A stretch of DNA of 64,000 nt from positions 62,001-126,000 of the forward strand of contig NZ_BMTP01000003.1 of NCBI RefSeq assembly GCF_014649735.1, in the 5' to 3' direction. A model generated the notes under the pieces. It saw nothing but the letters and a program-made list of their open reading frames with translations, was not told the origin of the DNA and did not search any database. This document shows positions 19,160-28,440 of the stretch, in pieces. The first letter of the stretch is position 1; each line of letters begins with the position of its first letter. Made by a program: the position numbers and the translations under genes. The DNA is from Streptomyces lavendofoliae (GTDB lineage Bacteria > Actinomycetota > Actinomycetes > Streptomycetales > Streptomycetaceae).

Positions 19160-19320
19160 AAGCAAGCCGTCCGCGTCCCGGACGCGCGCCGGACGCCGGT
19201 CGCGCGCCGGACGCCCGCCACGCGCGTGCCGGAACGCCACGCGCGTGGCGGGTACACGCCGGCGCACGCCGGACGCACACGCCGGACTCACACATCGGAC
19301 GTGCGCCGGATGTACGTCAT
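19160..19320. repeat. degenerate GCCGGACG-rich spacer with 14-bp inverted repeat
   Basis: The gap after the GntR gene contains about six imperfect copies of GCCGGACG and a perfect 14-bp inverted repeat, CCGCCACGCGCGTG / CACGCGCGTGGCGG (19215-19228, 19238-19251), with a 9-nt loop. The hairpin is likely the terminator of the regulator gene. Spacing is irregular, so it is not an array. Confidence 0.5.
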
Positions 19321-19337
19321 CGAGAAAGGTGCACGTT

Positions 19338-20603
19338 TTGTCACGCCCGGAAGCCGATCAGCTGCTCCTCGACGCGGAGGCCGATGTCCGGCCCTCGCCA
19401 CAAGGAGCCGCCGCCCGGCGGGCGTTGCTCGCCCATCCCGTACTGCTGCTCGCAGGGATCGTGCTGGCCTCGCTGAACATGCGGGCGGCGCTCGCGAGCG
19501 TGTCGCCGCTGGCCGGTGAGATCAGCGCGGCCTTCGGGCTGTCGTCGACCGCGACCTCGCTGGTCACGTCCGTACCGGTGCTGTTCCTCGGCCTGGGCGC
19601 GCTGGTCGCGCCCAGGCTGGCCCGGCGGCTGGGCACCGAACAGGTGCTGCTCGGCGCGCTGGTGCTGCTGGCCGCCGGCATCCTCGTCCGCGTCCTGCCC
19701 TCCGGGTACGCGCTGTACGGCGGCGGCGTCCTGGTGGGCACGGCGATCGCGCTGCTCAACGTCCTGATGCCCGGCCTGATCAAGCGGGACTTCCCCGACC
19801 GGGCCGCTTCCATGACGTCCGTCTACACCGGCTCGATGATCGCGGGCGCGACGGTGGTGGCGGCGGCCTCCGTGCCGCTGGAGCGGGCGTTCGGGGGCAG
19901 CTGGGAGGCGTCGCTGGCGTTCTGGTCGCTGCTGGCGGCGGTGGCGGCGGTGGCGTGGCTGCCCCAGGTGCTGATCGCCCGGGGGCGGACCGGGCGTGAG
20001 GAGCGCAGCGCCGTACGGGCCCCCGGGACCGGCCGCGGGGTGTGGCGCTCGGCGCTGGCCTGGCAGGTCACGCTGTTCATGGGCCTGCAGTCCCTCTGGT
20101 CGTACGTCCTGATCGCCTGGATGCCGACCATCTTCACCGACCACGGCATGAGCCGCTCGGCGGCCGGGGTCGTCTTCGCCTTCAACAACCTCGTCCAGGT
20201 GGCCGGCGCCTTCCTGGTGCCGTTGCTGGCCGGCCGGATGCGCTCCCAGCGGCCACTGGTCGCGCTGGTGACCTCGCTGGTGGCGGCCGGGTACGTGGGG
20301 CTGATGGCCGCCCCGGTGTCGGGCGCCTGGCTCTGGGCGGCCGTCCTCGGGGTCGGCCAGGGCGGCGCGGTGGGCCTGGCGCTGACGCTCATCGTGCTGC
20401 GCAGCGGGGACGCGGTGACCGCGTCGCGGCTGTCGGGGATGGCGCAGACGGTCGGCTACCTGCTGGCGGCCGCCGGACCGCTCGCGGCCGGCGCGGTGCA
20501 CGAGGCGACCGGGGGCTGGACGGTGCCGATCGCCCTGGTCCTGTGCGTGTGCGCGGCGGCCCTGGTGGTGGGCCTGCTGGCGGCCCGGGACCGCAAGGTC
20601 TAG
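19338..20603 (+). CDS. MFS transporter, CynX/NimT (cyanate permease) type
   Basis: 421 aa from TTG 19338, chosen because GAAAGG lies 8 nt upstream; in-frame codons upstream fall in the repeat-rich spacer. Twelve predicted membrane helices, with the family signature near helix 1 (LASLNMRAALASVSPLAGEI). Members move cyanate, 2-nitroimidazole or other small anions, often outward; the substrate here is unknown. Ends just before a strong bidirectional terminator. Confidence 0.85.
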   Translation: MSRPEADQLLLDAEADVRPSPQGAAARRALLAHPVLLLAGIVLASLNMRAALASVSPLAGEISAAFGLSSTATSLVTSVPVLFLGLGALVAPRLARRLGTEQVLLGALVLLAAGILVRVLPSGYALYGGGVLVGTAIALLNVLMPGLIKRDFPDRAASMTSVYTGSMIAGATVVAAASVPLERAFGGSWEASLAFWSLLAAVAAVAWLPQVLIARGRTGREERSAVRAPGTGRGVWRSALAWQVTLFMGLQSLWSYVLIAWMPTIFTDHGMSRSAAGVVFAFNNLVQVAGAFLVPLLAGRMRSQRPLVALVTSLVAAGYVGLMAAPVSGAWLWAAVLGVGQGGAVGLALTLIVLRSGDAVTASRLSGMAQTVGYLLAAAGPLAAGAVHEATGGWTVPIALVLCVCAAALVVGLLAARDRKV

Positions 20604-20619
20604 CACCGGGTGAACGACG

Positions 20620-20651
20620 AAGGCCCTCCACGCGTGCGTGGAGGGCCTTTT
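20620..20651. terminator. bidirectional rho-independent terminator
   Basis: AGGCCCTCCACGC / GCGTGGAGGGCCT hairpin flanked by AA and TTTT, between the convergent MFS and ABC permease genes. Confidence 0.85.
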
Positions 20652-20658
20652 CGCGTGA

Positions 20659-21378
20659 CTACTCGTCCCCCGCCAGCGTCAGCGTCCGCAGCTTCTGGCC
20701 GGCGTACCAGGTCGCCGCCACCGTCACGCCCGCGAGCAGCGCCACCGCGGCCGGCAGGCCCACGTCGGAGGCGACCAGCCCGTCACCCGTGACCCTCTCG
20801 GCGACCGCCAGCGCCCACTGCTGGACGCTGAGCGTCTTGGCACCCTCGATGAGGCTGCCGAACAGGGCCTCCCACACCAGGGCGTACACCAGGCCGATGA
20901 CGACCGCGTGGCGGCTGACCGTACCGAGCAGCAGGAAGAGCGCGCTGTACGCGATTGAGGCCACGAGCGCGGCGACGGTGTGGGCGACCGCCACCTGCTG
21001 GCCGTTGCCGTTGAGGATCAGCCCGGCGAGGAAGGTCGGGACCGCCGAGAACACCATGGTCACGGCGATGGCCACGATCAGCTTGGTGAGGATGATCGTC
21101 GGCCGCTTCACCGGCTTGGCCAGCAGGTAGACGATCGAGCCGTCGTCGATCTCGGGCCCGATCGCGCCCGTACCGGCGATGACGCCGATCAGCGGCACCA
21201 TCGTGGCGAGCGCGAACCCGCCCAGGACGTCGGCGGCGATCTGGTCGTCGGGGCCGTTGAAGCCCCGCACGGCGGCCGCGATGAGCAGCAGCAGCCCCGG
21301 CAGGACGAAGAGGATCGCGGCCCGGCGGCGGCCGAGCAGGGCCCGGTAGGTGAGCCGGGCGACTGTGGGGTTGTACAT
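20659..21378 (-). CDS. ABC-2 type transporter permease (system 2)
   Basis: 239 aa, six predicted membrane helices. Segments EIDDGSIVYLLAKPVKRPTI and the following helices match ABC-2 export permeases (NosY/NatB-like). Last gene of a four-gene operon; 16 bp after its ATPase. It forms an exporter with the 21395-22306 product; the substrate is not predictable. Confidence 0.85.
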   Translation of the reverse strand: MYNPTVARLTYRALLGRRRAAILFVLPGLLLLIAAAVRGFNGPDDQIAADVLGGFALATMVPLIGVIAGTGAIGPEIDDGSIVYLLAKPVKRPTIILTKLIVAIAVTMVFSAVPTFLAGLILNGNGQQVAVAHTVAALVASIAYSALFLLLGTVSRHAVVIGLVYALVWEALFGSLIEGAKTLSVQQWALAVAERVTGDGLVASDVGLPAAVALLAGVTVAATWYAGQKLRTLTLAGDE

Positions 21379-21394
21379 GGTCGTAAGGCTCCCT

Positions 21395-22306
21395 TCAGGC
21401 CGCGACGAGGTACGAGAAGACCGACTCGAGGGACTCGTCCGAGGGCGAGACCGTCAGCAGCCGGATGGAGTGCTCCCGGGCGACCCGGGGCAGCAGCTCG
21501 GTGAAGCGCGCGAAGTCGACCGCCTGGATGCGCAGAGCGCCCTCCGTCACGTCCACCTCGATACCGGCCGTCGACGGGTCGGCGATCAGCGCGGCGGCGA
21601 GGGCGCGGTCGTCGCTGGACCGGACGAGGTAGCGGTGCGGCCGGTCGGTCATCAGGCGCCGGATGCGGCGGAAGTCGCCGCTCGCGGCGTGCCGTCCGGC
21701 GACGATCACCTCGATGTGGGAGGCGAGTTGCTCGACCTCCTCCAGGATGTGCGACGAGAACAGGACCGTACGGCCCTCGGCGCCCATCCGCCGCAGCAGG
21801 TCCATCAACTGCATGCGCTGGCGCGGGTCCATGCCGTTGAACGGCTCGTCCAGCAGCAGCACGGACGGCTCGTGGACGAGGGCCGAGGCCATCTTCACGC
21901 GCTGCCGCATGCCCTTGCTGTACGTGGCGATCTTGCGGTCCTGCGCGTATTCCATCTCCACCGTGGCCAGGGCCTTCCCGGCCTCGGCCGCGCCCAGCCC
22001 GTGCAGCTCGGCGTTGGCGACGACGAACTCGCGCCCGGTGAGGAAGTCGTACATCGCCTCCCGCTCGGGCACGACGCCGATCCGGCGGTAGACCGACTCG
22101 TTGCGCCAGATCGGCTCCCCGTCGAGGGTGACGGTTCCGTTGGAGGGGGCGAGGAAGCCGCCCATCATGTTGATCAGGGTGGACTTGCCGGCGCCGTTGG
22201 GGCCGAGCAGCCCGGTCACACCGGGTCCGATGGTCATGGTGACGTCGTTGACGGCCACGACGTTGCCGAACCACCGCGAGACGTGGTCGATGTCGATGGT
22301 GGTCAC
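21395..22306 (-). CDS. ABC transporter ATP-binding protein (system 2)
   Basis: 303 aa. Walker A GPNGAGKST, signature YSKGMRQRVKMASAL (a SKGMRQ variant of LSGGQ common in ABC-2 exporters), Walker B VLLLDEPFNGMD and switch His in FSSHILEEVE. C-terminal regulatory extension of about 90 aa. GTG start overlaps the stop of the upstream permease by 4 nt. Confidence 0.92.
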   Translation of the reverse strand: MTTIDIDHVSRWFGNVVAVNDVTMTIGPGVTGLLGPNGAGKSTLINMMGGFLAPSNGTVTLDGEPIWRNESVYRRIGVVPEREAMYDFLTGREFVVANAELHGLGAAEAGKALATVEMEYAQDRKIATYSKGMRQRVKMASALVHEPSVLLLDEPFNGMDPRQRMQLMDLLRRMGAEGRTVLFSSHILEEVEQLASHIEVIVAGRHAASGDFRRIRRLMTDRPHRYLVRSSDDRALAAALIADPSTAGIEVDVTEGALRIQAVDFARFTELLPRVAREHSIRLLTVSPSDESLESVFSYLVAA

Positions 22307-23196
22307 AGCCCGACCTTTCGGTAGCGGCGCATCAGGACGGCGTAGGAGCCCGCGACGAGCGCGAGCACCACCAGCAGGTAGACCACGCCCTGTCCGGCGC
22401 CCGGCCCCGCCTCGGCCGGGAAGGACGAGGTGGCGCCCAGGAAGGCGGTCTGTACGCCGTCGATGAGGGTGATGGGGGAGAACAGGCCCAGCCACGGGAC
22501 GGCGTCCAGCGAGTCGGTGCTCCAGGCGATGGCCTGGAGGGTGGAGACGGCGCCGTAGGAGATGGTGAGGGCGGCGATCACGGCGGCGACACCGAAGCCA
22601 CGGCGCGGCGTCAGCGCGGCGAGGACCAGGCCGATTCCGCCGAAGAGGAGGGAGAGCAGAGCCACGGAGACCAGTCCCTGTGCGAAGCCCTGGGTCTGGT
22701 CGACGAAGTCCATCTTCGCCAGCAGCGACCCGATGTAGAGGATGAGCAGCGGCGACGCGGTCAGGATGAACAGGGCGGCGGCCATCGCGCCGTACTTGGC
22801 GAGGACGTAGTCGACCCGCTCGATGGGGCGGGAGAAGTACAGCGGCACGGTCTTGAACCGCAGGTCGCGCGAGACGGACTGGGGCGCCTGCGAGGCCAGG
22901 TACAGCCCGATGACGGCCTGCGTGAAGATCGCGTACCGCGTGTAGTCCAGCGGCAGGTCCTTCAGCTTGGTGGCCACGGCGACCGCCACGACGACCAGCG
23001 CGGGGATGCACATGACCGCGAACAGGATCATCGGCAGCACCTTGGACTTGGCGCTCCGGCCCAGTCCGTAGGCGCCGCGCAGCGACTGCGAGAACAGCGA
23101 GCGGCGCGCGTAGGCGCGGCCGAGGCGGGGCCCGTCGTAGTCGCGGTACCCGATGTTGTGGATCCGGGTCTCCGCGTGGGGCGTGGGCGTGCTCAT
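22303..23196 (-). CDS. ABC-2 type transporter permease (system 1)
   Basis: 297 aa. After a 50-residue cytoplasmic N-terminus there are six predicted helices. Contains the conserved stretch DLRFKTVPLYFSRPIERVDY typical of ABC-2 permeases paired with CcmA-like ATPases. Starts and ends in 4-nt overlaps with its neighbours, so expression is tightly coupled. Confidence 0.88.
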   Translation of the reverse strand: MSTPTPHAETRIHNIGYRDYDGPRLGRAYARRSLFSQSLRGAYGLGRSAKSKVLPMILFAVMCIPALVVVAVAVATKLKDLPLDYTRYAIFTQAVIGLYLASQAPQSVSRDLRFKTVPLYFSRPIERVDYVLAKYGAMAAALFILTASPLLILYIGSLLAKMDFVDQTQGFAQGLVSVALLSLLFGGIGLVLAALTPRRGFGVAAVIAALTISYGAVSTLQAIAWSTDSLDAVPWLGLFSPITLIDGVQTAFLGATSSFPAEAGPGAGQGVVYLLVVLALVAGSYAVLMRRYRKVGL

Positions 23197-24173
23197 CGGG
23201 TCCGCACCTCCTGCGGCTGGGCTGCGGCCGGGTCCGGCCCGGGGCGGAAGACCTCGGCGATGTGGTGGCGGCGCTGTTCCATCCGGACGAGGCCCAGTCC
23301 GAGGTCGGCGACGGTGTCGCGCACCAGGTCGTACGTCTGCTCGCCGGTCGCCTCCAGCAGCAGGACGTGGCCGGCGCCCGGCATGCCGTCCTCCACGCGT
23401 GCGTGCAGGGTGATTCCGGCGGCCGTGAGTGCCTCCCGGAGCACGGCGGTGCCGTCGGGATGCGTGTCGGTGTCGGTGACCTCGACCGCGAGGGTGGTGG
23501 TCAGCTGGGTGAAGTCGCTGGTGGAGCTGGAGCGCAGGAGCTTCCCGCCGTCGATGACGACGACGTGGTCGCAGGTGCGTTCCAGCTCGCCCAGCAGGTG
23601 GGAGGTGACCAGGACCGAGATGCCGAAGTCCGTGTACACCCGGCGGATCAGGCCCAGCATCTCGTCGCGGCCGACCGGGTCGAGACCGTTGGTCGGCTCG
23701 TCGAGCAGGACCAGCTTCGGGTCGTGCACCAGGGCCTGGGCGAGCTTGACCCGCTGCTTCATGCCGGTCGAGTAGCCGCCGATGGGCCGGTAGCGCTCCT
23801 CGTACAGGCCGACGTGGCGCAGGGTGTCGGCCGTGCGTTCCCGCGCGGCGGTGGGCGGCAGGCCGGACATGCGCGCCATGTGCACCACGAACTCGGTGGC
23901 CGAGACGTCGGGCGGCAGGCAGTCGTGCTCCGGCATGTAGCCGACCCGCTCCCGGATGGCGGGGCCGTCGGTGGCGACGTCGAGGCCGAGGACCCGGGCC
24001 CCGCCCTCGGTGGCGGGGGACAGACCCAGCAGGATCTTGATTATGGTGGACTTGCCGGCTCCGTTGGCACCCACAAGTCCGGTCACACCGGGCCCGATGT
24101 CCAGGGAGAGCCGGTCGAGAGCGGTCACCCGGGGGAACCGCTTGCTGAGGCTTTCGGTCGCGATCACAGTCAC
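23193..24173 (-). CDS. ABC transporter ATP-binding protein (system 1)
   Basis: 326 aa. Walker A GANGAGKST, signature YSTGMKQRVKLAQAL, Walker B LVLLDEPTNGLD and switch His in VTSHLLGELE. Head gene of the operon: ATPase 1, permease 1, ATPase 2, permease 2. A TACCGT sequence about 7 nt before the GTG is a possible -10 box for a leaderless message. Likely a paralogous duplication of system 2. Confidence 0.92.
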   Translation of the reverse strand: MTVIATESLSKRFPRVTALDRLSLDIGPGVTGLVGANGAGKSTIIKILLGLSPATEGGARVLGLDVATDGPAIRERVGYMPEHDCLPPDVSATEFVVHMARMSGLPPTAARERTADTLRHVGLYEERYRPIGGYSTGMKQRVKLAQALVHDPKLVLLDEPTNGLDPVGRDEMLGLIRRVYTDFGISVLVTSHLLGELERTCDHVVVIDGGKLLRSSSTSDFTQLTTTLAVEVTDTDTHPDGTAVLREALTAAGITLHARVEDGMPGAGHVLLLEATGEQTYDLVRDTVADLGLGLVRMEQRRHHIAEVFRPGPDPAAAQPQEVRTR

Positions 24174-24721
24174 GCTTCGACGGTAGTGGCCGGGGCCACA
24201 CCGGACGTCAGACCAGGCGGCTGGATTCGTGTCCCCCTCGAGGAGTACGCGGCCCTGAGGGGCCTGGCACCGGAGTCGGGGTTTTCCACAGCGGACGCCG
24301 CGCTCTTGACGCAGCCGCCGGGCATTGTCACATTCATCAGTGGCACATGGCGGACGCGGAGCGCACGCGCGGTGACACGCACGGCGACGGGCCGCGCGGC
24401 GATGTGGTGCGCGCCGGCGGGCTGCGCGGCGTCCGGCGGCCTGCCGGGGGGCCGGGCGGCGCGTTCGGCGCGGTTAGGCGCGGCGAGCGAGGGCGCCACT
24501 GGCGCGCGGTAACGGGGCACGGGTAGGGGTACGGCTGGGCGTACGCCCGGCACGGGCGGTGAGCGCAGCCGGGGCCGTGGGCGGTCGCGCCGTCCATCGG
24601 TTTCAGGGCACGGGCGTGACGTTCGGGGAGTTGCTGGTCGTCACCGACTCCAGGACCCCGGACGGAGCGCGCTCCGGCCGGACGACGATCTGCCGCACGT
24701 GCGGCGCTGGGAGGCGGTCTG
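24174..24721. other. 548-bp intergenic region
   Basis: Divergent promoter region between the ABC operon and the hydrolase-SDR gene. No credible gene; open frames here have no ribosome site and poor codon bias. TTGACG at 24306-24311 is followed by an AT-rich CATTCATC about 20 nt downstream, a possible plus-strand promoter. A lone TTTTCCACA lies near 24284. Confidence 0.45.
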
Positions 24722-26500
24722 ATGGCGGTGGACGGGTTGCGGGGCGCGCGGGAGCGCCGAGTCCGCACCGGCGGGGTCGAGTTGTGCGTCGCCGAGCTCG
24801 GGGACGCGGGCCGGCCCACGGTCGTCCTGGTGCACGGCTACCCGGACTCCAAGGAGGTGTGGTCCGAGGTCGCGACGCGGCTCGCCGAGCACTTCCACGT
24901 GGTCCTCTACGACGTGCGCGGCCACGGCCGGTCGACGGCCCCGAAGCCGCTGCGCGGCGGGTTCACGCTGGAGAAGCTGACCGACGACTTCCTGGCGGTG
25001 GCGGACGCGGTCAGCCCGGACGAGCCGGTGCACCTGGTCGGGCACGACTGGGGGTCGGTGCAGTCGTGGGAGTTCGTCACCGTCCGGCGGACCGAGGGGC
25101 GGATCGCCTCCTTCACCTCGATGTCCGGTCCGTCCCTGGACCACTTCGGGCACTGGATCAAGCGGCGCACGCACCGGCCCACCCCGCGCCGGGTCGGCCA
25201 GTTGCTGGGCCAGGGCGCCCGGTCCTGGTACGTGTACGCGCTCCACACGCCCGTGCTGCCGGAGCTGGCCTGGCGCGGGCCGCTCGGCAAGCGGTGGCCC
25301 GGGCTCGTGCGGCGGATGGAGAAGATGCCGGACGACGGCTATCCGACCGCCTCGCTCCCGGCGGACGCGGCGCACGGGGCCTGGCTCTACCGGGACAACA
25401 TCCGGGCGCGGCTGCGGCGCCCGCGCGCGGACGCGTACGCCCACGCGCCCGTGCAGCTGATCACGCCGACCGGTGACGCCTTCCTGTCGGAGCGGCTCTA
25501 CGACGACCTGGGGACATGGGTCCCCCGGCTGGTGCGCCGGACGCTGCCGGCCAAGCACTGGGTGCCGCGCACCCGCCCGGACCAGATCGCCGCGTGGATC
25601 ACCGAGTTCGTCCACGCGCACGAGGATCCGGACGGCGCGGGGCTGCCGGCACCGGTGGCGACCGGCCGCCGGTACGCGGACCGGTTCGGCGGGCAGCTGG
25701 TGCTGGTCACGGGGGCCGCCGGCGGTATCGGCAGGGCCACGGCGCTCGCGTTCGCCGAGGCGGGCGCGCGGGTGGTGGCGGTGGACCGGGACGCGGAGGG
25801 CGCGGCCCGGACGGCCCCGAAGGCCCGGCTGGTCGGAGCGCCGGACGCCTGGGGCGAGGTGGTCGACGTCGGCGACGAACAGGCCATGGAGAAACTCGCC
25901 GACAAGGTCGCCCGCGAGTACGGGGTGGTCGACGTCCTGGTCAACAACGCCGGGATCGGCCTGTCGGGCCCCTTTTTGGAGACGACGAGCGACGACTGGA
26001 AGAAGGTCCTCGACGTCAACCTGTGGGGCGTCATCCACGGCTGCCGGATCTTCGGCCGGCGGATGGCCGAGCGTGGGCAGGGCGGCCACATCGTCAACAC
26101 GGCCTCCGCCGCCGCCTTCCAGCCGTCCCGGATGCTCCCCGCGTACAGCACCTCCAAGGCGGCGGTGCTCATGCTCAGCGAATGCCTGCGCGCGGAGCTG
26201 GCCGACCGGGGCATCGGGGTCACCGCCGTCTGCCCGGGCATCGTGAACACCGGCATCACCGCCACCGCGCGCTTCACGGGTGTGTCCGGGGACGAGGAGA
26301 AGCGCCGGCAGAAGAAGGCCGCCCGGCTGTACGGGCTGCGCGGTTATCCGCCGGAGAAGGTCGCCGACGCGATCCTGCGGGCCGTCGTGAGGAACGAGGC
26401 CGTGGTGCCGGTGACTTCGGAGGCGCATGGCGCCCGGCTGCTGTCGAGGCTGGCTCCGGGGGTCCTGCGCAGGCTGGCCCGGCTGGAGGTGAGGTGGTGA
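24722..26500 (+). CDS. alpha/beta hydrolase - short-chain dehydrogenase fusion
   Basis: 592 aa, two enzymes in one chain. Residues 10-305: alpha/beta hydrolase of epoxide-hydrolase type with oxyanion HGYPDS, nucleophile Asp in GHDWGS and a catalytic His candidate in PAKHWVP. Residues 320-585: SDR with TGAAGGIG, NNAG, active Ser in NTAS and YSTSK. The order is as in other actinobacterial bifunctional SDR-hydrolases. The natural substrate is unknown; sequential hydrolysis and oxidation of a lipid-like epoxide or ester is inferred. GGAGG 7 nt before the ATG. Confidence 0.88.
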   Translation: MAVDGLRGARERRVRTGGVELCVAELGDAGRPTVVLVHGYPDSKEVWSEVATRLAEHFHVVLYDVRGHGRSTAPKPLRGGFTLEKLTDDFLAVADAVSPDEPVHLVGHDWGSVQSWEFVTVRRTEGRIASFTSMSGPSLDHFGHWIKRRTHRPTPRRVGQLLGQGARSWYVYALHTPVLPELAWRGPLGKRWPGLVRRMEKMPDDGYPTASLPADAAHGAWLYRDNIRARLRRPRADAYAHAPVQLITPTGDAFLSERLYDDLGTWVPRLVRRTLPAKHWVPRTRPDQIAAWITEFVHAHEDPDGAGLPAPVATGRRYADRFGGQLVLVTGAAGGIGRATALAFAEAGARVVAVDRDAEGAARTAPKARLVGAPDAWGEVVDVGDEQAMEKLADKVAREYGVVDVLVNNAGIGLSGPFLETTSDDWKKVLDVNLWGVIHGCRIFGRRMAERGQGGHIVNTASAAAFQPSRMLPAYSTSKAAVLMLSECLRAELADRGIGVTAVCPGIVNTGITATARFTGVSGDEEKRRQKKAARLYGLRGYPPEKVADAILRAVVRNEAVVPVTSEAHGARLLSRLAPGVLRRLARLEVRW

Positions 26501-26620
26501 CCAGGCGGTGGTCGTACGATCCCCCGCACGGCGATCCTCCGCAGGGCGGACCGGGGTAGCGGGGAGCGGGGCGGGCGGCGAGGGCAGGGGGTGGAGGAGC
26601 CGGGTGGCGAGGAGCGGGGA

Positions 26621-27583
26621 GTGGGCGTGGACGAGCGGGCGGCACGGACGGCGGGGGCCGAGTACCGGATCGAGGACCTGGCGCACCACAGCGGCGCCAC
26701 GGTCCGGACCATCCGTGCCTACCAGGACCGTGGGCTGCTGCCGAGGCCGGAGCGGCGGGGCAGGTCGAACGTGTACGGCGACGCCCATCTGACCCGGCTG
26801 CGGCAGATCGCCGACCTGCTGGAGCGCGGCTACACCCTGGCGTCCATCAAGGAGCTGCTGGACGCCTGGGACTCCGGGCGCGGGCTGGGCGGCGTCCTCG
26901 GGCTGGTCGCCGAGGTGCACGGGCCGTGGACGGACGAGGAGGCGGCCCGGATCACGCGCGCGGAGCTGGACGCCACCTTCGGCGGTGCCCCGGACGAGCA
27001 GGCGGTGAAGGAGGCCCTGGACCTCGGCGTACTGGAGCGAATCCCGGGGCGCGACGGCGAGTTCCTGGTGCCGAGCCCGCAAGAACTGTCCGTGGCCGCC
27101 GAGTTGTACGCCGCGGGCGTGCCACTGGCGGCGATAGCCGGGCACCTGCGGGAACTTCGCGGCCAGGTGGAGCAGATCGCCGGCCGCTTCCTGGAGTTCA
27201 CCACGGAGCACGTCTTCGCCCGCTACCTCGGGCACCGGCCGCCCACGGACGCGGACGCGGCGGAGGCGGCGGCCCTGGTACGGCGGCTGCGACCGCTGGC
27301 CCAGCAGGCCGTGGACGCCGAACTGGCGCGGGCCATGCGCACGTTCGCCGCCCGGCACCTCCAGCAGCACCTCGTGCCCGAGGAGCGACCGGTGAGCGAG
27401 GACGGGACGCGGCAGGTGGCATTGCCCACCGCCACGATCCGCGCCGTCCACACGCTCGTTGGCCCCCGGAACGCGTCGGCGTTCATCGCGGCGGCGGCGG
27501 AACGGGAAGTACAGGCAAGGACATTGGACGCACTTGTACCAACAGGCCCTAAATCACCTGAAGTCGACCAAACCACGCGATAA
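26621..27583 (+). CDS. MerR-family transcriptional regulator
   Basis: 320 aa from GTG 26621 (GAGGAG 6 nt upstream; 26591 and 26627 are alternatives). MerR winged helix near residues 15-85 (YRIEDLAHHSGATVRTIRAYQDRGLLP), then a long helical C-terminal region of about 230 aa without a recognisable ligand domain or metal cysteines. Located 120 bp after the hydrolase-SDR gene on the same strand, so it may regulate it. Homologues are common in Streptomyces with unknown effectors. Confidence 0.82.
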   Translation: MGVDERAARTAGAEYRIEDLAHHSGATVRTIRAYQDRGLLPRPERRGRSNVYGDAHLTRLRQIADLLERGYTLASIKELLDAWDSGRGLGGVLGLVAEVHGPWTDEEAARITRAELDATFGGAPDEQAVKEALDLGVLERIPGRDGEFLVPSPQELSVAAELYAAGVPLAAIAGHLRELRGQVEQIAGRFLEFTTEHVFARYLGHRPPTDADAAEAAALVRRLRPLAQQAVDAELARAMRTFAARHLQQHLVPEERPVSEDGTRQVALPTATIRAVHTLVGPRNASAFIAAAAEREVQARTLDALVPTGPKSPEVDQTTR

Positions 27584-27593
27584 CACAGGCCAC

Positions 27594-27647
27594 TTGTCCA
27601 CAGAATCGTCAAAATACCTGTGGATAACCGGAGTTGTTTGTGGATCA
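27594..27647. promoter_or_regulatory. DnaA box group (two perfect, one near-perfect)
   Basis: TTGTCCACA on the plus strand (27594-27602), TTATCCACA on the minus strand (27619-27627) and a one-mismatch TGATCCACA on the minus strand (27639-27647). All lie within 54 bp upstream of kptA, just after the MerR gene, in a locally AT-rich stretch. Confidence 0.65.
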
Positions 27648-27705
27648 AACCTACGCGCCGACATTCCTGTGGTCCGGCGGCGTGACACCTGACACGCTGA
27701 GCGCC

Positions 27706-28338
27706 ATGAACGACGACAGCGGGACGGACGAGAGGGACGGGGCGGGCGGCACACGGAGCGCGCGGATCCCGCACGGGACGGCGGACGCGGATTCCGCCGG
27801 CCGGACCGTGAAGCTGTCCAAGTACCTCGCGAAGCACCTCCGCCACCAGCCCGAGCGCATCGGGCTCGTCCTGGATCCGCACGGCTGGGCCGGGATCGAC
27901 GACCTGCTGCGGGCGGCCGCCGAGCACGGCGTACGGATCAGCCGCGCCGAACTGGAACACGTGGTCGCGGTCAACGACAAGCGGCGCTTCACGATCGACG
28001 GTGACCGCATCCGCGCCAACCAGGGCCACACCGTCGAGGTCGACCTGGACCTGCCGGCCGCCGAACCGCCCGCGTACCTGTACCACGGCACCGTCGCCCG
28101 CAGCCTGCCCGCGATCCGCGCCGAGGGGCTTCGCCCCATGGCCCGGCACCACGTCCACCTGTCGCCCGACCGCGAGACCGCCACCCGGGTCGGCGCCCGG
28201 CGGGGCCGGCCCGTCGTGCTCTCGGTGGACGCCGGCGCCATGCGGCGGGACGGCCATGTCTTCCACGTGAGCGCCAACGGGGTGTGGCTCACCGCCGCCG
28301 TGCCACCCGCCTACCTCCGGTTCCCGTCGCCGGGCTGA
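27706..28338 (+). CDS. kptA: RNA 2'-phosphotransferase (Tpt1/KptA)
   Basis: 210 aa. Family motifs in order: LSKYLAKHLRHQP, YHGT, HVHLS, GRPVVLSVDA and VPPAYL at the end. The enzyme transfers an internal RNA 2'-phosphate to NAD+, giving ADP-ribose cyclic phosphate; in eukaryotes it finishes tRNA splicing, in bacteria the physiological substrate is not settled. The first 30 residues are an acidic, variable extension. ATG 27706 preferred; upstream in-frame codons lie inside the DnaA-box region. Confidence 0.92.
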   Translation: MNDDSGTDERDGAGGTRSARIPHGTADADSAGRTVKLSKYLAKHLRHQPERIGLVLDPHGWAGIDDLLRAAAEHGVRISRAELEHVVAVNDKRRFTIDGDRIRANQGHTVEVDLDLPAAEPPAYLYHGTVARSLPAIRAEGLRPMARHHVHLSPDRETATRVGARRGRPVVLSVDAGAMRRDGHVFHVSANGVWLTAAVPPAYLRFPSPG

Positions 28339-28440
28339 TCGCGGACACCTCGCGGAAACGGCGGGAGCCGCCGCCGACGCCGGATCGCGGCGCGACGCGG
28401 CCCCGCCCGGGCCCCGGCCGCACCAGGGTGCGCCGGGGGC

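Noticed and set aside
19160..19320. Repeat array resembling CRISPR
   Set aside because: Units are 8 bp, imperfect and irregularly spaced, with no cas genes in the window.
24284..24293. TTTTCCACA as a third DnaA site
   Set aside because: Single copy with one mismatch and no neighbours; expected by chance once in a window of this size.
24337..25476. Open frames on both strands in the 24.2-24.7 kb gap
   Set aside because: Low-complexity Arg/Pro products, no ribosome site, and overlap with the well-supported hydrolase-SDR gene.
27459..27692. 77-aa frame across the end of the MerR gene and the DnaA boxes
   Set aside because: Out of frame with MerR, poor codon bias, and spans the AT-rich DnaA-box region.
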